NCBI GenBank assembly: GCA_023653785.1
Contig: JAMKCH010072219.1
Span: forward strand, 1-64,000
Source: Ophioderma brevispina
Lineage: Eukaryota; Echinodermata; Ophiuroidea; Amphilepidida; Ophiodermatidae
Direction: 5' to 3'
Length of the DNA stretch: 64,000 bases
In this document: positions 23,575-34,903 of the stretch, piece after piece
Layout of the letters: each line of letters begins with the position of its first letter
How positions within the stretch are numbered: position 1 is the first letter of the stretch
Program-made: the position numbers and the translations under genes
The notes under the pieces: generated by a model
The model's database searches: none
Told to the model about the DNA's origin: nothing
What the model saw: only the letters and a program-made list of their open reading frames with translations

Positions 23575-24420
23575 CACTTCAGACGCTGAATCTGACTGCA
23601 TGGCAAATCTCATCAGATCATACACGAAGGCAGGCCTTTCAAGCGAAGCTGCAGCCATCGCTGGTGAGGCAAGGAGACCTTCGACAAGAAGAATTTATAA
23701 TACCCGCATCAGGAAGAACTTCAGGTGGTGTAGGAAAGCAGCTGTTAGTCCGCATTCAGCCTCTCTATGACAGGTGTGTGACTTCTTCACAGCCGTTTTC
23801 AAGGAATAGGGCGCTGCAGCATGCTCAGTCAGGTCTTGCAGGACAGCGGTAGTCCCTCGCGGCTTCGGTGAGGGCAATACAGTCTCAACCTCTCCAGCTA
23901 TTCACGACTTGATCAAGGGCATGTTTCACCAGCGTCCTCTGACCAAGTCCCTGGTTCCAGCCTGGGATCTTCCAAGAGCTCTTCATCTCTTGGCAGAGCC
24001 TCCATTTGAGCCTCTTCATCAAGCCAACTTAATGGATCTCACAAGAAAGACGGCCTTCCTGGTAGCTGCCGCATGTGGGCGCAGAGTGTCGGAGATACAA
24101 GCTCTCTCCATTGCAGAGAACCACATGCGCTGGAGCAGTAATGCAGTTCACCTTCTTCCCAGAGCAGGCTTCCTGGCGAAGAACCAGACGTTGGATTTCA
24201 CTCCCAAGCACATCATCCTGCAAGATCTTAGGAATCCAGTGGCTCTTCAGATTGTGGACCTTGGTGCCCTGTCGGGCACTGAAGTTCTGCATTAACAAAA
24301 CCGCCCCGTACAGAGGGGAGGTGGACTCACTATTCCTCACCGTCAACAAGCCGATCTAGAAAGCCTCCAAGCAAACTATGTCCAGACGGATCGTGTCCTT
24401 CCGTATATTTGTCACATTAT
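23575..24420 (+). pseudogene. DIRS-like tyrosine recombinase, C-terminally truncated
   Basis: Core-binding part: LSSEAAAIAGEARRPSTRR near 23635. Catalytic part: LIKGMFHQRPLTKSLVPAWD at 23912, then AACGRRVSEIQAL near 24070 containing the box I Arg (R--E). The frame then shifts, and similarity ends near LFLTVNKP/ASKQTMS at about 24340-24390, before the H-x-x-R and nucleophile Tyr box. In DIRS elements this enzyme inserts circular DNA by site-specific recombination. This copy lacks the box II residues and cannot be active. Confidence 0.8.
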
Positions 24421-24663
24421 TATTGACCATGTTGCCAATTAAATATATATATATAGTATGGCATTATAAACTCATACCTGTATTCCTTGTCGTGTCTCTG
24501 TATTACGCGTAACTTGCATTTGAAATGTTTTATTGTGATCGAGAGTAAGACAATCAAATTTACCATTAATGGGATTGGATGCCCGAGCAGTCAACAAATG
24601 ATGTGAAGGAGAGAAAGAGACATGTGCTGTACTAGACGACACAGTAAATACTGGGTGAAAGAG

Positions 24664-24864
24664 TATAGACCGTATTCAATATGACGTCAGCCACCAGACA
24701 TGTTGGTGGACAAGATGCATACATTCCAGGACTACAATACATTAAGCTGTCAATCGATCCATGTTTAGCGATTGCACAGGGATCATTGACAGGTGAATGT
24801 ATTGTAGTACTGGAATGCGTCTTTCTTGTCCACCAACGTGGCTGGTTATTGAATACGGTCTATA
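24664..24864. mobile_element. Foldback (long hairpin) element
   Basis: Left arm 24664-24743 (starts TATAGACCGTATTCAAT) is the reverse complement of the right arm 24796-24864 (ends GAATACGGTCTATA), with small indels, around a 52-base loop. The transcript would form a hairpin of about 70 pairs. No coding capacity. It lies 240 bases after the end of the DIRS relic. Confidence 0.9.
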
Positions 24865-25224
24865 AAGGAGAAAAATATGGATGGAATACATTGAGGGAGC
24901 GAGATCGAGTTAAGCAAACACGAGCTGAGGATTTATGAGACTTATGAGATATAGGCCTATAACGAACATGGGTTAGGGAAAGGGAAGGAGTTAAATAAAT
25001 AATACGAAAACGAGTGGAAATCCACTCTTTTGGAGTGTTTTTCGGTGGAAATAAACTATGCTCTTTGAAAGTACAAAACTCGTTCGTTTACATTTAGAAA
25101 GTATGTTGGGAAATAATTGGTACCGTACCGGTAGGGATGATAAACAATAACAACAACTTGGTTTAAAAATATATTTTAAAAATGTGCGCGGTGAATAATG
25201 ACGATTTTAATGGGAACGGAGAGC
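24865..25224. other. No gene recognised
   Basis: Short AT-rich spacer. A small inverted stretch (GAGTGGAAATCCACTC) is the only structure seen. Confidence 0.5.
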
Positions 25225-25830
25225 TCAGTTGAAGAGTGACCGCTAATGACCCTATATGACCTTTGACCTTATTTTGTCAATCTATAATAATACTTCTGCA
25301 AATAAAATGGTTTGACGAACTAAATTAAAGGAACCACTGATCCATGACTATTATGGGTATGCACAGAATGACCTCATGTGACCCATGTGTCCTTTTGACC
25401 TCTAATGAACTTATGTGACCTTTGACCCCATTTGGTCAAAATATATAGAATTTTTGCAAATAAGTTATTGCGATGAACAAACCTGCTCAAAAGAAAAACT
25501 GGTACAAGACACCTGTGGGCAGGGCACGTTTTGAGCTCAGACACCAAATGACCTTTGACCCATGTTCAAACCTTTATAAAACACTTCTCCAAATTAAAAT
25601 GCTATTACAAACAAAATAAGGACCATGGTAAGGGACTCTTACCGGTATGCACAGGATGACTTCTTGTGACCCACGTGCCTTTTGAACTCTAATGACCTTT
25701 GAGACCTTTATTTGCCCCATTTGGTTTAACATACAATTTCTGCAAATAAGTTACTGTGACCACCAAAACATGCTCAAAGGAACTGGTACGACTCATACAG
25801 GCAGTACACAGTTTGACCTCTAATTACCCC
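25225..25830. repeat. TGACC-rich tandem repeat, copy 1
   Basis: Units of roughly 150-200 bases repeat the order TGACCTTTGACCCC, CAAATAAGTTACTGTGACC, CACAGAATGACCTC, CATGTGNCCTTTTGACCTCT. TGACCTTTGACC occurs at 25257-25268, 25416-25427 and 25549-25560. The family recurs at 28705-29015, 42041-42302 (split), 48477-48590 and 49720-49990. Confidence 0.85.
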
Positions 25831-25839
25831 CAAATTAGT

Positions 25840-26290
25840 CGGCCCCGCGTCACATAGTGACCGTATTCGACTTTTGGACTTTTGGGGAAATTTGGACATG
25901 TACGTTTGTTTTGTACTATTTAATTGATCTCACCAAATTTAAACCAAACTGGCTTCATTAGTGAAATGTAAATGAAACTAATTATGACGTATACAAAACG
26001 TTAAATGTCCGCATCACCATAAGACGTATTGTCGAAAATCTATACTGCGCAGGCTCATAGCAATCGTATTTGCATTTGAAGTATTCGCTGCGTCAAATAG
26101 TGATGTATTGGGCGACGTCGTATGTTGCAGTTCACGGTAGGAATGGTATTGTGTTGTTTTCACATAGAACGTATTTGCGCAAAGGCGTCACATAACGACG
26201 TATTGCGCTGTCGTATTGTTATTCACAACGTTGAAATTGTTTTTGTCTTTTCACATAGTGACGTATTTGGTTACTGCTCAGCCGATGTCG
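25840..26290. repeat. Irregular GACGTATT motif cluster
   Basis: CACATAGTGACGTATT and close variants recur at about 25850, 26095, 26160, 26185 and 26255, with further GACGTAT sites between. Spacing is irregular. Confidence 0.55.
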
Positions 26291-26399
26291 GTTCAGACAA
26301 CAACCTGGTGCTGGCTAGGGTGAAATTTATACCTACTAAAACCAAACGTATAACAAGGTAACCCAAGAATATGACGTCAGTAGATTCAGCGACACCCAC

Positions 26400-28455
26400 A
26401 CTGCAGCAGGAATTCTGTGCAAGAGAGGGTGGTGGCCTTTGGGACAACTCCTCCAATAGAAGACACTGATGTTGTAGGGCTATGGACCAACTTCAAGAAA
26501 CAACCAATAAAATAGAGGAAACAGTGGGTGTGAAAAGAGGCCCGGCAAAAATTAAGGGCTCCCTGAAGAAGTTAGAAAGGCATGTCATCAAAGAAGGACT
26601 GCAAGGATCCAAATGATTGACACAACCCAACTGCACATAATAAGTCCAACTACTCCAAACTGAACAAGGGAGGTCAAATATCAATTAAGAGCTGGAAAGA
26701 AGACAGCTGCTTGAAAAGGAAGTTAAAGAGATGGAAGGCACATGCTAGGAACAACAGCCATGAACTCTTCAAGTGTGTCCGTAGACTAGCAAGTGAAAGA
26801 GCTCAACTGCCAGCAGCTGCCAAAGACAAAACATGGCTCCCTTCACAATGCTACAGATAAGTAAGAAGGCGGGGAAGAACACTTCAGTTAAACATCTCAA
26901 ACACGAATTCCCCCGACTGAAGAAGTACTTCACTCCATCCCAGAAACTGGAATTTAACTCAAACAGGCATGCCTTTCTCAATACAAGAGTAGAAGCGGCA
27001 TTAAAGAAACTGAAAATAAACACAAGCAGTGGATGGAATAAAATATCTGCTGAAACCCTGAAAGCGTGGCCAAGCTATGGGACAGCTACTGTTGAAAATA
27101 ATCACATTGCCTGGGTAAGAAGGGGAATCCAGAAGACGGGAGCAAGCGGACTGATAACTCAGAGATACAAGAAAGGTGAGAAAAACTAGATCCCGCCAAA
27201 CTATAGAGCAATTACTGTACTGTCCATCCCAGGGAAGTATTCTGTAGAATGTCCTGACCGGATCCAGTTACACCATAGATGATGACTACCTGTGGAGAGG
27301 AACAATTGGATTTAGAAGCTCAAAAGGCACTACTGATGCTGTATTTATTGTTGCCAAGAGCTAGAGAAGGCCAAAGAAGACGCATTCCTATACACTGGAA
27401 CTTTGTAGATTTTTAAAGCAGCATTTGATACCATTTTGGAGAGAGGCACTGTGGAAATGCTTAAGATCATTTGGAGTAGACCCAAGCTGGTAGACCTAAT
27501 TGAAAAGATGTATGAGCAACCATATCTCAGTATGGTGAATGGAAAACTCACTTACTGGTTCGAAGTCTTAGTTTGGGTGTGAGACAGGGATGCCTTCTAT
27601 CTCCATGCCACTTCAATCTCTTCTTAGAATTAGGTAATTAGAGGATTCAAAACTAGGCGCCGGAATCCAAATGGGAGAGAGGAAAATCAACAACATTCGT
27701 TTGTCCGATGACACAACCGCTTGGAATGGTCCTTTGACAAGTTTACAGCTATCCACAGAAGAACTGCAAAAGCCGCGCCAAATGGGGAATGAGATCAATC
27801 CCCATCTAATGCAAGATCATGTCCGATGACCCAAGAGAACATAACCCTTAACCAGACACCAATTGACAAAGTAATGATTTGTCTTTCTTGGAAAATGTGC
27901 CTTCATTTAAGGAGGACATCAAGAGCGTACACGACGGCATCATGGGCATTCGGTAGACCTCAGGACACCATCTGGAGCAATCATGGACATCACAGATCGC
28001 TCAACAGTCAGAAATACCAATCTCTATACTCCCATTGCACCTATGGAGCAAGTCCTGGGTATTGCGCAAGACAGACGCCAAAAGCTAGAAAGCTTTGGAT
28101 GAGATTGTCTCCGTTCCATCCTAGGAGTGAACCTTCGGACAAAATAGAACATGATGAAGTTAGACAGCGTCTGAACTCACAGCACCACGCCCGATGCAAT
28201 CACCAGGAGACGGCTGAAGTGGTTTGGACATGTCGTCAGGATGCGAACACCGATTACCATACCAAGCCTATACGCAAGACTTCAACCAGCGTATAGGAAG
28301 CCATGTCGCCCACCAGCAAGATGCAAGGACCACATCCCCCCAGGACACAGGCTTGGACCTCCAGAATGCCGAAATCTTGCAAAGGGCAGACCAGAATGGA
28401 GGAGAATTACTCAGAGAAATCGCAAAAGGGACACCCTTGTCCTATGCAGTGTAAA
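26400..28455 (+). mobile_element. RTE-like LINE relic (RT and C-terminal region)
   Basis: Frames in series read: KRLKRKLKRWKAHARNNSHEL-like sequence near 26700; RSSKGTTDAVFIVAK (RT motif 3) at 27316; LVDLIEKMYEQP-like and GVRQGC-LSP at about 27490-27600; INNIRLSDDT near 27690 (in the position of the ADD active site, second Asp region retained as DD); and in the tail RRLKWFGHVVRM near 28215 and GRPPARCKDHIP-like sequence near 28310. GVRQGC and RRR-KW-GHV-RM are typical of RTE-like proteins. Stops and frameshifts throughout; no 3' repeat tail recognised. Confidence 0.75.
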
Positions 28456-28704
28456 CGTCAAAGTCAAAAGTCAAGCCGTATTTTATTTAATATTTTTTCG
28501 CTTAACTAATAAATTGGAAGCTATAAGTAAAATATATTTCAAATTTAACCTATTCAACGATTTTCCATACGTTTATAATTCAAATTATATTTTATTAACA
28601 GTATGGGGAAATCTTAAAATTCGCAAAATCTTCCAAGCCGTTTTTTTTTTCTCGACATGGTTTTTGCAATGCGTCAGTATTTGACGCGGCCGACGAAATG
28701 ATTT

Positions 28705-29015
28705 TGACCATGTTGTTTAAACCTTTATAACATTTTGCAAATGAAACGTTTATGACCAAACTAATTAAAGGAACCACTGCCGCCAGAACTCTCTTAAAGA
28801 TAATGCACACAATGACCTCTTTTGATCCATGTCCATTTGCCCTCTAATGATTGTTTAGTTTTTTAAACTTGCTTTTGACCCCCTTTTGACAAAATATCAA
28901 AACCATTTCTCCAAATAAGTTGTTATATCACCAAAACTTGCTCAAAAGAACCACAAGCCCAAGAGTCATGGGCTATGCCAATTGACCTCTACTAATCCTA
29001 CATGACCTTTGACAC
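28705..29015. repeat. TGACC-rich repeat, copy 2
   Basis: Same order as 25225-25830: CTAATTAAAGGAACCACTG, CACACAATGACCTCTT, GCTTTTGACCCCC, CCAAATAAGTTG, CTTGCTCAAAAGAACCAC, CATGACCTTTGACACC. Confidence 0.8.
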
Positions 29016-29064
29016 CATCCTTCCTTAACTTCATTCCAAGTATCAACCCCATATATCAAAGCAT

Positions 29065-29355
29065 AACCAATAGAACATGATGAGGTCTTGCACTGTATAC
29101 TTTTGGACAGGTTATGAATATCAATGAGCTCATTTGCATATTTAAAAAAAACAACAATCCACTCTACAAACTAAACTGATTACTCAATGGACTTCTAACG
29201 TGACCCAATGATAGAACATGAGGTGATGTGATGTCTACTTTGGACAACGTTATGAATATTAATGAGCTCATTTGCATATTTTGAAAATTTATTAATCAAC
29301 TCTACAGACTAAACTGATTACTCAATGGACTTCTAACGTGGCACAATGATAGAAC
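29065..29355. repeat. Tandem duplication of about 140 bp
   Basis: Two adjacent units share AATGAGCTCATTTGCATATT, AACTGATTACTCAATGGACT and TCTAACGTG. The shared ATTTGCAT octamer lies in both. Confidence 0.8.
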
Positions 29356-29639
29356 AATCGTTCTTATTCTTTCACACTTTCATTCAAAATAAACTATTTC
29401 AAACATGTTGCAAACCCCGTTACAAACATTGAGTAAATTTCATCCAATAAACTACCCCAGCTTCTTAGAGGTCCATAAACCGATCACTGATAGCCTCGTC
29501 TTCAGGGACCCAAAGTTTATGATATCAGTCGAGAGCTATTTTTCTCATTTCCTCTATGAGATCTTAAGGCTAAATAAAGGATGCTTGATTTGGATGTTAT
29601 GAGCAAAAATTAGCTTTAAAATTAAGCTATTGATATCTT
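29356..29639. other. No gene recognised
   Basis: One short frame (29405-29602) without recognised motifs. Confidence 0.4.
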
Positions 29640-30430
29640 TCTTTTTTTTTCTAGATGAGCTAGAGTAGCCAAACTTAGGGCCCATACCCATTTACATGGT
29701 CACAGCTTGGCTAAGCAAGGCTGGGGAAAGCTGGGCTAACAATTTGAGCAGCTTTTCTCTATTTTGTCATGCTAATATGACAGCTCTTTGCTCATAGTAG
29801 AAGAATTTTGAGTGGATAACAATAAATAATGACATTATAGTGTCCATTGATAGTACATTTACTTAGTATATTAATTGTATGGTAGTAAGTAAATATTTGT
29901 CATTGCAAATATACAAAAGCTGCTAAAAGCGTGGATGGGGGAATGCTGGCTGAAGCTGAGGGATTCCCCAGCTTAGCTGCAACCAGGTAAATAGGTATGG
30001 GCCTTTATAAGGAGGGAATAAGTCCCTAATAACCATGTAATTCATCCCCCAGGTTCCTCCCCTGGGTCTGTAGGGCTTGGAGGGGGGGGAGGGGCTAGGG
30101 AAATGTCAAATCAATATTGTCAAAATTAGATAATATTTTAGGAGGGCACAAGCCCCTACTCACCATGTAATTCATTCCCCAGGGTCCTCCACCAGGGTCT
30201 GTCAGGGGGTAAGGAAATGTCAATAAAGGTCAATATTGCACAAAAATGTAAAAAGTTGGCCATTTCTTTTTTCCTGGATGAGCTAGAGCATCCAAACTGG
30301 GTTTATTGTAGGAGGGCACAAGACCTTACTAACTATGCAATTCATGCCCCAAGGGGGGTCCCCTGGGTCTGTCGGGGGCTGTCAAAAACGTGAGCTAGAG
30401 TAGCCAAACTTGGGTATATTGTAGGAGTTA
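29640..30430. repeat. Tandem repeat with AGGAGGGCACAAG units
   Basis: About three to four units carry GATGAGCTAGAGTAGCC, AGGAGGGCACAAG, CCATGTAATTCATNCCCC and CCNGGGTCTGT. The first unit is split by the MITE at 29678-30004. Confidence 0.75.
29678..30004. mobile_element. MITE with TTA target-site duplication (PIF/Harbinger-like ends)
   Basis: The 327-bp insert starts GGGCCCATACCCATTTAC and its right end, reverse-complemented, starts AGGCCCATACCTATTTAC; inverted similarity continues about 45 bases. It is flanked by TTA at 29675-29677 and 30005-30007, and splits a tandem repeat unit whose intact copies lie just downstream. G-rich ends with a TTA/TWA duplication suggest the PIF/Harbinger group (inference). 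No transposase is encoded. Confidence 0.85.
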
Positions 30431-30550
30431 TTTTTGGTGAGTGATGGAGTTCATAGATGAGTTATGTTTTTAGAGTTATTTTTGTGAGTTATGGATGGAG
30501 TATAGTTTGTATATGTTCCCTCCATTAGTTACACGGCTACAGCCCTGATC

Positions 30551-30839
30551 AGGTTCAAGGTCATTCTGGTGCAAAAAAATCCAATGCTCGGATTTGGTTG
30601 AAACCGGTGTCAAATTATTACCCTGGTCATACTGAAGCTGAAAATTCATTTCAATTCTTTGGGTGGCAGCTCTGTATACAATTTGAGGTCAAGACCATTA
30701 GACCCTTGTTACATTTTGCCCACAATTACGAAACCAAATACCAAACATTGTAAAATAAGGCAAGACGAACAATTTGACACCAGTTTCAACCAAATCAGAG
30801 CACTGGGTAACGTTTACCCTCAGGGTGACCTTGAACCTT
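30551..30839. mobile_element. Foldback element with about 75-bp inverted ends
   Basis: Left end AGGTTCAAGGTCATTCTGG and inner GATTTGGTTGAAACCGGTGT are repeated in inverted form at the right end, which finishes GGTGACCTTGAACCT. The arms are about 75 bases. No target duplication was seen and no protein frame is present. Confidence 0.8.
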
Positions 30840-31079
30840 AATAGGGATGCACCTTTTTATCTAAAGGTCCGAACCTAGACAGACTATACCTTTTTTAATC
30901 CTTATAATAAGACAAATACATTGGTATACGTTTAATCACAGTTTGACTTGATTTCAAATTTACCCCTGTACTAATTTTACCACTTATTTTACAGAGTTCC
31001 CTACATTTCCCAGTGGTTGGACCCAAAAATGCTGATTCAGCACCCTTCCCGGTCCAGTAGCTCGAAAATTTTGGGGATA

Positions 31080-31990
31080 ACTACCCTAATTTCATGATTG
31101 ATTGGGTAGGAGATATGATGATCTTCAAGCAGAATGTTAGCTTTAATAGTAACCCAAAATTAGATGATATTGTGACCAATCTGCGAAAAAATTGTAAAGA
31201 ATCTGTTTTCAACTGATTTGAGTAGGTAAAGGTGTCTAGATTTACCAAAAAAAAGATGCCGACGGTTCAGGCTGGGGAACTTTGATTTTTTCAACATGGC
31301 GTCCAAAATGGCCGCCAATCATGGTAAAATTCATAGAACAGGCATAAATCAGTTGAAAAAAGTGATACAAGTTCCAAACAAACTGTGATGTATATATTTT
31401 CGGTTATTGCGAACACATACATGGCAGTTCCATGCTGCTAGTATTTTTCAAATCCAAGATGGCGGCCAATATGGCTGCCCATCCTTAGAAATGTACACAA
31501 ATTAGATATAACTGCAAAAAAGAAGAGCACATTCATTATATAGTGATACGCATTCCTAGTACTTCCAAGTTATAGCCCTCATTGAATATGGTACAAAAAT
31601 ATCAGGAACATGTAGGAGAACTTGGATTTTTTTCAAAATGGCGTCCAAAAGGGGCCGCGACCGCCGAACAACGAACCGCGCCGAACATGGTAAAATTCAG
31701 AGAATAGACATAAATTGAGTTTAAAAAAAAAGTGATACAAGTTCCTACAGTGTGATATGTATTATATATTTAAACACAATTCGTGGCAATTTCTGGTGCT
31801 GCTAGCAATTCCAAAATCAAGATGGCGTCCAAATATGGCTGCCAAGTTTTTGGATGTATGTTTACACAAAATTAGATATGAACTGCCCGAAAAAAAAGAG
31901 GAAAAATGTGTCCTAGGAATTAGTGTGACATTCCTAGTGTTATTACACATTGATAATGTACAAAGTAATCAAAAATGCACATTCATTTGT
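31080..31990 (-). repeat. ATGGCGGCC repeat, inverted copy
   Basis: Reverse complement of sequence in 35000-35750 (for example GGTAAAGGTGTCTAGATTTA here versus its complement near 35672-35695). It has two internal units of about 350 bases, each with AAGATGGCG(G/T)CCAA-type motifs and GTGATACAAGTTCC. It ends directly at a truncated DIRS-like RT. Confidence 0.8.
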
Positions 31991-31999
31991 TATCCCACA

Positions 32000-34080
32000 T
32001 ACTATGGCTTTTAACAGGTCTGGTCCTAGCCTGACCCTTCAGTCTGTGAATTGCTACCTTCAAAGAATTGTCAAGGTGTGGATTCTCAGGCGGAGGGGTA
32101 GGATATTCTTCGTCTATTTAGACGATTGGATTCTGGAAGCGCCCTCCGTTCACAGGTTCTAGGTTTTTGTAGAGAGAGGAAGGTTCTGGATCTAAGGTCA
32201 CTCGGTTTATTGCAAAATCGTTCAAGCCAAATCTTGCCACTACCAGAAAACCAAAAACAAACTCTGAGGGGGAGACTGGATTTTAGTCGGCAAAGGTGAG
32301 ACGTCTTAGACAGAATGGCCTCGTTCATGACATGTGCCCAGGAAAGTTTGGAGAGTAGGTTGGTCCTATTCAGGGTGTAGTTTACGGCTACCAGGACTAC
32401 TTGCCAGTCTTATTAGAATGGTTCCTGCTGCAGAACGAACGTATGAGGGGAATTCAAATCCACATGCTCAGATACTGCCACTCAGCAGTGTGGCTCGGGG
32501 TTTCCAGTTGCCTTCGGCGTTGGCCGCAACTCTCAGTATGTGGACACACACAAATGGAGGTCGGCTACCTTCAGGAAATTAGTGCCTCCCTGATACAGTG
32601 AGAGCGTTCAAGTGGATGGTGAGCCCACCTAAGGTTCCACGAAGTGTCGGGCCAATGTCTCCGTTTAAGCTTGCCACCATATCAACGTGGGTGGTGTGTG
32701 GGCTATCTTCGGGGCTGAAGCGCTGAGCGTCACTCTGACCTAGAAAAAATAATGACCGGGGTCCGATGTGAAAACATGACGGTAGTGACATACCTCGACA
32801 AGGAGGGGAAGAAGGAGCCCCAATCTATGCAAGCAGACAGCAAACTCCTAGTTACGCAGCCAAGGCCCCTGGGCTGTGGATCGGGATGATATAAAATGGT
32901 GGCGGAATGGTCAGGGATCATTGACACGCATTTCCCCATTACGATGGCATCGAGAGTTTTTTTTCCGAGTTCTGGTTTGTGTTTGCTCCATGTGGCTGGC
33001 TCGGCTCTGGTTCCCACGGATTCTAGCGTTGCTACCAGGAAATTGTGTTACGCCATCCAGTGTGGGATCTAGTAATCGTCCTCCAGCCGTAATTTCCGCC
33101 ATTCGCACATCAGACGGGAATTTGGAACAGGCCGCGGCGCCGTTACTGCTCGCGCCGCCGCAAGGCATAAATCAAACTATAGTCTAGAGAGTCTTACGAT
33201 CCTCAACTCCATTGGTTGAGTCTTCAGAGCCCTTCGGTATGCTTTAGGTGCCAACTTTAGGGTCCAACAGGCACCAAGTTTTCCTGGACCATCGGGTGGC
33301 CAAGCCAGGTCCGTGAGAGAAACGTTGGGCATTAGCATAACAGACAAGGTCTAGTTCTTTGCGAGGAAACCCGCCACGGAGAGGTGGACATGCCATCCTG
33401 GACCACCGCAAGTGGGGCCTCGTCAATGGCAAAGCATGTATTTCGGAAACCCCGGAAAGGCCTTTTCGTAGACAGAAAAAATGAGACTAGCCTTTTCTAG
33501 TGGCTCAAATTCTTCAGATGTAAGAATATAAGAACCACTAGTGGCACTAGTGGCAGGTTCCACTCCGGAATGAGTTGAACAAACCAGGTGAATACCGTAA
33601 AAATGCCTTCAGGAGAAGATTCGGGAGGAGAGGATCGGGCGGCTATTAGAGACAACTGTGCCATTTCTGAAAGACCCGATGGAGCGCCCCAATCGTGGTG
33701 TGGTTTTAACACATAACTCTTTTTGGACGCCCAAGCCCTCGTGAAAGATTCTTTTCGGAAATCTCGATCTGCCATAAAGATTGCAGGACAGCGGATCGGA
33801 TCTCCGAGTGGCACCCCATCTGTGAACAGATAAATTTGCCATCCGTTAGCGCCACGCAAAAAATCCACATCGGTTGGCCGGCTCTTGGTTAGGTCCCATG
33901 ATGTGCGTGCTCACACCTCCTTGGACATTTTTCAAAGGCTCCTCGATTCAGGATATCCTGGGAACACTATAGGTTGGAGTTCCGCAACCACGTTTCGGGT
34001 GATTTATCGAGACATTCTCGTGCAGAGAGGTGATTTGCTATATACTTTAGCACTATGTGCTGGTAGAAAGTGAGCCAAGT
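32000..34080 (+). mobile_element. Second DIRS-like element, heavily decayed
   Basis: RT: YLQRIVKVWILRRRGRIFF, then VYLDDWILEAPS at about 32110-32145. Then MRGIQIHMLRYCH near 32440, an RNase H-like stretch VRCENMTVVTYLDKEG near 32765 with NLCKQT, then LWFPRILALLPGN near 33010, the equivalent of the WFPRLLSLL block of the element at 20.4-24.4 kb. A recombinase core-binding-like piece IFQRLLDSGYPGNTIG sits near 33930. The part 33200-33880 is not clearly assignable. Stops and shifts are frequent and the 5' half (gag, start of RT) is missing. Confidence 0.7.
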
Positions 34081-34903
34081 CTTTCGGTGCGAGGCGGGGG
34101 ATCCTTAGTAATGGTGTATACCTTCCCTTTCCTTCTTCTCCGGCTGAGACTACAAACTGGGATACTGTGCCAAAAGTAAGTCGCGGAGGGTAACTATCAA
34201 AGAAGTGTAGTGTATTTCCTTCTTAGAGGTCAGAGGGGTCGGGTACATTAGCGTTTGAAACCTATACCCTCCACGACCTAACAACCCACTCAGGATGTTT
34301 TTCTCATCCACAAGGTATAGGGAAGGTTGGAATATTTTGCCAGATTGGAGAAAACAATTTGGTTAGGGTGTTGCGCGGGTGTATTGGCGCGGTGATCTGC
34401 CCAAAATGTGTTTTAATTGGTATAGAGGTTTTCTGGTCGGGCCCCCCCAAATGAGACACTTCTTGCGGGTTTTTTGCCTAGTGTTCGGCCTAGCTTTGCC
34501 CTAGCTATCCTAACGTACGTTAGGTACTTTTTGTTATTAAATGCAGCTAGCCAAATTTCTTCAAACCCATCTCTACTATATCACATAAAATCGTCCAATC
34601 ATGCTATCTGCATTTGATAGCTGTTCTCAGTCTAGGCTCTGAACGTGTAATATTCAGAAAGATGAAACACTATAAAATTCTCATGTACCGATATGCCAGT
34701 TATTCTGCACGTTGGTTGTTGTCTAGTATACGTTGATAGCTCTCATGCACTCGCCATTGAACTTGAATGAAAGTGGCAAAAGCGCACGCATCACATTCTT
34801 CAATAACTTCAAAATGATACCAGACTTAGTCTTAGACTCACGACGCAGAATTTTCAAGACGGGAAAAAAGGCATAGAAATAAGGATCGTAAGGGCATCCT
34901 ATA
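34081..34903. other. Possible DIRS 3' end; otherwise unrecognised
   Basis: GTATACCTTCCCT near 34118 and AGGTATAGGGAAGG near 34313 form an inverted pair about 190 bases apart. DIRS elements carry terminal inverted and internal complementary sequences, but I cannot show that this is such a feature. Confidence 0.35.

Larger units (their letters stand above)
20428..24420 (+). mobile_element. DIRS-like (tyrosine recombinase) retroelement
   Basis: Order on the + strand: gag-like region, RT with YLDDWL, RNase H, and a tyrosine recombinase, as in the DIRS superfamily, which lack integrase and protease. The element is GC-richer than its surroundings. Frameshifts cut every frame (for example near 20930, 21840, 22290, 23760 and 24345). 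No terminal inverted repeats or internal complementary region were seen. It begins directly after the LINE tail and ends within the recombinase, so both ends are probably truncated. Confidence 0.85.

Noticed and set aside
33497..33868. 123-codon minus-strand frame in the second DIRS relic
   Set aside because: No recognised motif, and the surrounding plus strand carries RT, RNase H and recombinase motifs.
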